Assembly: GCA_025526915.1 (NCBI GenBank) | Contig: JAHLKH010000032.1 | Span: forward strand, 62,001 to 126,000 | Reading direction: 5' to 3' | Origin: Entophlyctis helioformis | Taxonomy: Eukaryota; Chytridiomycota; Chytridiomycetes; Chytridiales; Chytriomycetaceae | DNA length: 64,000 nucleotides | Part shown: positions 59,320-64,000 of the stretch, in pieces | Layout: every line of letters starts with the position of its first letter | Numbering within the stretch: the stretch's first letter is position 1 | The notes under the pieces: model-generated | What the model saw: only the letters and a program-made list of their open reading frames with translations | Databases searched by the model: none | What the model was told of the DNA's origin: nothing | Program-made: the position numbers and the translations under genes

Positions 59320-61367
59320 CTAGCATGTAAACGGGCAGCGCGTTTCTCTTGCGGCCGCGTTGGATGCGTGCATCTGAACAACGTCAAACGTGCCGTCGCC
59401 ATGCGGCAGCAGGCTGGCCTTGCACCACGTGCACTGGATGGTCTGCTTGATGCACTGCTGATCCCTGGTCGAGTCGTAGAACGGGCGAAACACAAACCCA
59501 TTCTGTGCGAGCACGGACGCGTAGTCGTCTTTCAAGTAGCACGACGGGATGCATGGCGGGATCGGCTCCGGTGCCGCGTTGCGGTGGAGGACAGGCTGGC
59601 TCTCGAATGTCTTGCGGCGTTCGTTGAAGGCGATCACCTTTGCATACATCGTTGCCTCTTTGAGATACAGCAAGATTTCATCTTGGTCTGTAGTCGCAAA
59701 CAGACCGTCTGTCAGTAAAGGCCATGTCCATCTCTCGTGTTGGCCACGCAGCCTCACCTTGCTGACTCAGAAAACGGAACCGATGGAGCGTTGGCGCCTG
59801 TTCCTGCATGCCGCTGACGTGGCTTGTGCACTTGTACACTGGAAGCGGCCCATCCTTGTCCGGGAGACCTGGGAAGTAGTGACTCAGCGGCACTTGCTCG
59901 GTGTGCGTGACTACATGGGGAACAACGCTATGGCCATGTGTTGAGAATGTCGCAACACGTTCACGGACGTAAAAGTAGCGGTCAAAGTGCTCAAACACTG
60001 TTTGCATGAACACCAGTCAGCGTCGCAGATGATTCAACACGGCAGAGCATCAAGCGGCAAGATCTGCTTGCTTCTGGACGACTCACTGATCAGGTTGAGT
60101 GCAACGCCTCGAGAGCCATAGAGATAGTGAACGACCATCTGCGGCCGTGTCGGTTCAAACGAGATAAAGTATACGAGGGCGGGGCCTTTGCTCACCCAGT
60201 CCTGTCGCTGGATGTTGAACTTGAACAGCTCAACAACCCAGTAGCCTTTGATGGGGAACTCGGGGTTGCTGTAGTGCCTTCTGGCAAGATCTACCATGGT
60301 GGCTCTTGCACGCTCGAGATACTTGGGAATGAACTTGCGTGGAAAGCGCGAGTGGCCATCATGCGACGGCATGTCCGGGTCTGCATCGCTCTCTGCAAAA
60401 TCAGAGTCTGGAGCAGAGCGTCAGGTGTCTGGCGATGCATGAGCTGGGCAGTAGCAAATGGCTTACAGCCGTCGTCAACATCCTGGTACGCTCTTGGCGG
60501 CGGCGCTTCAGGGTCATTCTGGAACAGCAAGTGATCGGATGGGTCGTGCAGCGCCACGGTTGGAGCGCCAAACGGGTTACTGGATGCAGCATCGTCGCCA
60601 GCATCAATCTCCATGCCTGCGCAGGTACACAGACTGTGAGTTTGACGAGCGACAGAGCCAGCCTTGAGCACAGATCTGCAACCTACTCGCGTCGCCATCG
60701 GTGCAAGTGTCTTCGGTCGTGTTGCCGTTTGTCGTGGACGACTGGAACGTCTCGTCCGTCTCGTGATCGTCGTCATTGGTGGCACCTGCGTGGCTTGGCG
60801 CTGTCGTGTCAACGCGGTTGCCAAGCCGTGCCATGCGAGTCGCGCATTAGTCGCATTGGCCATCGTGGCCGTCGTGGCCGTCGTCGTCGAGCAGTCAGGG
60901 CCATGGCGATAAGCAACAGAGTTGCGTGTGTCAGCAGCCAGCACAGCAGGGACATGCGCCGTGTATGTCCAGGCAGTGGAAAGCATATCTGGTCGTGCCG
61001 CAAGGATGCACGGACCTTCGGCTGCCGTCGCCATGTTGAAGACATCCTTGAGATACGAGCCACCGGCCGCAGCACCCATGAACGACGAGGGCTGCTGCTT
61101 CAGGCTGCGGGCTTTGCGACGGGCCTCTGCGCGCTCAGACGAGCCTTCCGAGCGCACGCCGAGCGTCTTGAACGACTTTTCGACCCCTTTGGGATGCAGG
61201 CACGGCCGTCCACGCACGGGCGACGGTCAGTCGGTGGCAGCGGGCAGCGCAGACGTGCCAGAGCGCGGCAGAGGTAGGCAGAGGAAGGGCAGCCAGGGCA
61301 GCGACATACCGTCAATGGTTGGGTCGCCCTCCAGCATGCGCTTGTGTCTTGCACTGGATGCACTCAT
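59320..61367 (-). CDS. Unidentified conserved-looking protein, about seven exons
   Basis: The start is MSASSARHKRMLEGDPTID (61367-61310). Next come 61186-61016 (VEKSFKTLGVRSEGSSERAE, SYLKDVFNMATAAEG), 60785-60687 (Asp/Thr-rich), and 60616-60467 (SMEIDAGDDAASSNPFGAPT). The following exon begins near 60400 (DMPSHDGHSRFPRKFIPKYL, GYWVVELFKFNIQRQDWV). Then come FEHFDRYFYVRERVATFSTH and a last exon from about 59690 (DEILLYLKEATMYAKVIAFN, QCTWCKASLLPHGDGTFDVV). Most junctions are phase 1, but the join into the 60.4-kb exon does not fit and may hide a frame break. A CxxC near the C-terminus suggests metal binding. I do not recognise the family. The 5' end is divergent from the hydrolase gene. Confidence 0.65.
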
Positions 61368-61537
61368 GGCTGCCGCTGTGTCTGCTGTCTTTGTTTGTGC
61401 TGTCTGTGCAAGTGCCAGTGCTCGTGTGCAACGGAAACAGACGCCTGTGCAAAGCGCAGGTAGATCCGAGGCGGACGCGCTGCTCGTGTCGGAGTCGCCA
61501 CAGAAGGTTTCCCTCAGAAGGCCGCCTTTCGACGCGA

Positions 61538-64000
61538 ATGACAACAACAGCCACCGCCATGGCCGCCATCACGGCCACCACGACGACGACGACGACGACA
61601 AGGACAACAACAACAACAACGACGACGATGACAACGGCGGCGGCGGTGGGCAGCACATCTGCGCCGCATGCACGCGACATCCGCCTCTCGAGCCACTCGC
61701 TGTCCAAGGACTCGCTGTTTGCAGAGACCTACCACGTGCGGCTCGATGCCGCCCGCCATCCCGGCGCTCTGCCCGTCGACCGGCGCTGCCTGCCCGCCGT
61801 CTTCTTTGACACGCTGCGCCGTGCGGAGCCGCACCGTGTCGCCAAGGGCTGCGTCCTGCTCGTGCCGGGGTTCGCTTCCAACAGGAAGGTGTTTGACCTG
61901 CGCGGAGGTACGCATGCTGCAGACGCCAAGCCGTGCATTCGACTGCATTCGACTGCACTCCACTGCGATGCCCTGCACTGCACTGCCCGCCCCAATGGTT
62001 GCCGGGCGAGTCATGCACGCTCGGCTCCGTTTCGGCTGACCGTCCCATTGTGCAACTCTCGATACCAGATCTCGGGTCGTCGCTGCTGGACTTTCTGGCC
62101 ATGCGTGGATACGATGCGTTTGCAACGGATCTGCGTGGCACGCAAGAGTCGTTGGATCTGGGCTGCCAGCCCCCCATGAACATCCGCGAGGTGTGTTGTG
62201 TTGCGTTGTGCTTCGTGCCGTCTACGGACCGCTGTGCCACCTTGTTCCCTCCCTCTGTCGCCTCCGAGCGTGGTTTGTGACAGTCAGCGCGCGGCGCGTT
62301 ATCATGTGCGCCTGTCAGCAGATCACATCATCCACCAGACACGCCCCTGTTGCTTTGCACGCAGCACCCGTCACATGCGGCTGTCGGTGGCACACCCCTC
62401 TGGCGAGGCATGCTGACATGACGGCTGTCAATGCGTACGTCTGGACAGTTTATCACGGTGGATCTGCCGACGGTCATCCAGTTTGTCAAGGCCATTGGCG
62501 GGTACAAGAGCATCTTCCTGATGGGCCACAGCATGGGTGCGGCTCTGTGCTGCGCGTATGCTGGCAACAACCCGGAAGACGTCGCTGGCGTGATCCACCT
62601 GGCCGGCCTCTACCACTTCTCGGTGCCCATTGCCGGCCATCTTCTGCAAATGATACCCGTCGGCGTGCGGCACGCTCTGCGCAACCTGACAGACACGGTC
62701 GAATCCATCCTCTTCAAGTGCCTGTCTCTCGGCCGTGCGAGCGACGAGAGCGCCAGAGCCGTCCAGCGGCAACCGACGCCCTCTGCGTCTGCCCTGGCAG
62801 TGGACACGTCCAGCCGGCCACGGCTAACACAAACAGAAAAGTGGCTCATTAGCTGGGCCAAGACACCCATCCCGCTCATTGGCGCGCTTGACGTGGGTCT
62901 GCAGTTCGGACGGCTTCTCCCGAAATCGTACACCGACTATGTTCTGCACAAGCTCATGTTTCCGTCGCCGTGGCTGCCCTTTGCCTGCGAGAACCCGGCG
63001 CCGTTCCTCAAGCTGTGCACAGAGAACCCAACGCTTGGACTGTACCTGAGCCTCATCAAAATGGCGCTGCACGATGACTATTGTAAGGCGAACAGTATCT
63101 GCGAAGCCTCGTGCCTGCTACTAACACGCATTGACTGTTTGATCGACAGACAACACATGGAAGAAGAGTCCGCACGACCTTGGAGTTGTGCCGCACAGTT
63201 GGAACGCGCTGTACGGCGATCTCAAGGCGTTTGAAAGCACGTCCAAGGTGCCCATCCTGTTTGCGTTTGCCAACCGCGACGGTATCCTCAAGGTGCGCGA
63301 CACGCTGGCTGGATACGATCAGTCCAACAGCGTATGGAAGACGGTTGTGCAGTATGCGCGTACATCGCCCGCCGATCCAAGCAGCAGCAGCAACATCAGC
63401 AGTAGCAGTGCCAATGCCAGCGCCAGTAGCAGCTCGGCAAGCACAGCACCAAACACGCCAACATTGAATGGCAGCAGCAGCACCAGAACGCCGCTGTTTC
63501 AAAGAGTCTCGAGTGCTCCGTACGAGGCTGACAAGTTGCCTAGCGTTGGGCGAGCGGATTCCGGCGTGAGCGACATTGATATGGCTCACCGGCTGTCCAT
63601 CACATCGGCTGCTCCGTCGGGAGCTGCAGCGTTTTCATCCGCCACAATCCCCACATCGCCGTCCAGATCGTCCGCGACCCTCTCGCCACGGTCTGCCTCG
63701 GCCACGTCTTTGCACCGCGCAGCGCTCAAGAGTTCACGTGAATCGCGACGGAAGCGCACATCCAGCGCTGGCAGCGGCACCCATACGGCCAACGTGTCTC
63801 CCGGGTCATTGTCGCCTTCGCATCTGCCTACAGTGACAGTCTCTACACCAGATCTTGCAGTTTCACAGGTTGCGCCACTCGTGCATGACCACCACGACCG
63901 CAAGACGGCGGCCCATGGACTGCGCAAGTCGCGGTCGTCGAGTTTCACAGACTTTCCAGCCATGTCTGCGATCATTTCCGCCAAGCAGGCACAGCAGAAA
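61538..64000 (+). CDS. Alpha/beta-hydrolase-fold protein, 3' end outside window
   Basis: Exons 61538-61907, 62069-62190, 62449-63082 and from 63150 onward join in phases 1, 0 and 1. The start is tentative: MTTTATAMAAITATTTTTT, in a Thr-rich repeat; earlier ATGs would overlap the divergent neighbour. The fold reads VAKGCVLLVPGFASNRKVFD (oxyanion region), FLAMRGYDAFATDLRGTQES, then the nucleophile elbow SIFLMGHSMGAALCCAYAGN with Ser. VPILFAFANRDGILKVRDTL would carry the acid residue. A Ser-rich tail follows to the window end. It is a serine lipase, esterase or related enzyme; the substrate is unknown. The catalytic His lies beyond what I can assign. Confidence 0.82.

Noticed and set aside
57231..59330. 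699-residue plus-strand open frame
   Set aside because: It runs antisense to the start of UBR1 and to the TatD-family gene, is Arg/His/Ala-rich and lacks any domain. It is an effect of GC-rich codon use on the opposite strand.

Overview
The window is nuclear DNA of a flagellated (zoosporic) fungus, most likely a chytrid-type lineage. Protein genes carry many short GT-AG introns, usually about 45-200 bp. A fungal/plant-type plasma-membrane H+-ATPase sits beside clear cilium and flagellum genes: radial spoke protein 3, a beta-tubulin, a Rabin8/Sec2 Rab exchange factor and an NSUN7-like protein. DNA is GC-rich, so long antisense open frames are common and have been left out. The species cannot be named from the sequence alone. 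I recognised no tRNA, rRNA, transposon or CRISPR array by eye.

Layout. 1-8 kb (plus): 3' end of a MARK/PAR-1 kinase, a seven-exon P-type H+-ATPase, four-exon RSPH3. 8-18 kb (minus): beta-tubulin with an unusual tail of about 300 residues, a Sec2/Rabin8 GEF, and a large unidentified membrane-associated protein. 18-30 kb (plus): an approximately 32-exon, about 2,700-residue coiled-coil protein, followed almost without a gap by an Arc1/AIMP1-type tRNA-binding cofactor. 30-35 kb (minus): a FAHD1 acylpyruvase with two alternative first exons, an orphan zinc-ribbon exon, and a Gln-rich protein. 36-40 kb: a 79-residue ORF, an armadillo-repeat protein (minus) and a low-complexity protein. 40-47 kb: a minus-strand protein with a ubiquitin-like C-terminus and a plus-strand NSUN7-like gene. 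47-59 kb (minus): a triose-phosphate-transporter-family carrier, the N-recognin E3 ligase UBR1, and a TatD-family hydrolase. 59-64 kb: an unidentified multi-exon protein (minus) and an alpha/beta hydrolase running off the end.

Functional threads. Several genes serve flagella or microtubules (RSPH3, beta-tubulin, Rabin8/Sec2, possibly the giant coiled-coil gene and the NSUN7-like gene, MARK). The rest are housekeeping: proton pump, aminoacylation cofactor, N-degron ligase, carriers and hydrolases.

Caveat. Several genes can be read through only by assuming single-base frame breaks, mostly one missing base in a short homopolymer and concentrated at 41.6-46.5 kb, plus one in UBR1. These look more like consensus errors than biology, but the window alone cannot prove it. 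Exon boundaries were derived by hand from splice motifs, reading phase and protein similarity recalled from family knowledge. No database search was run.
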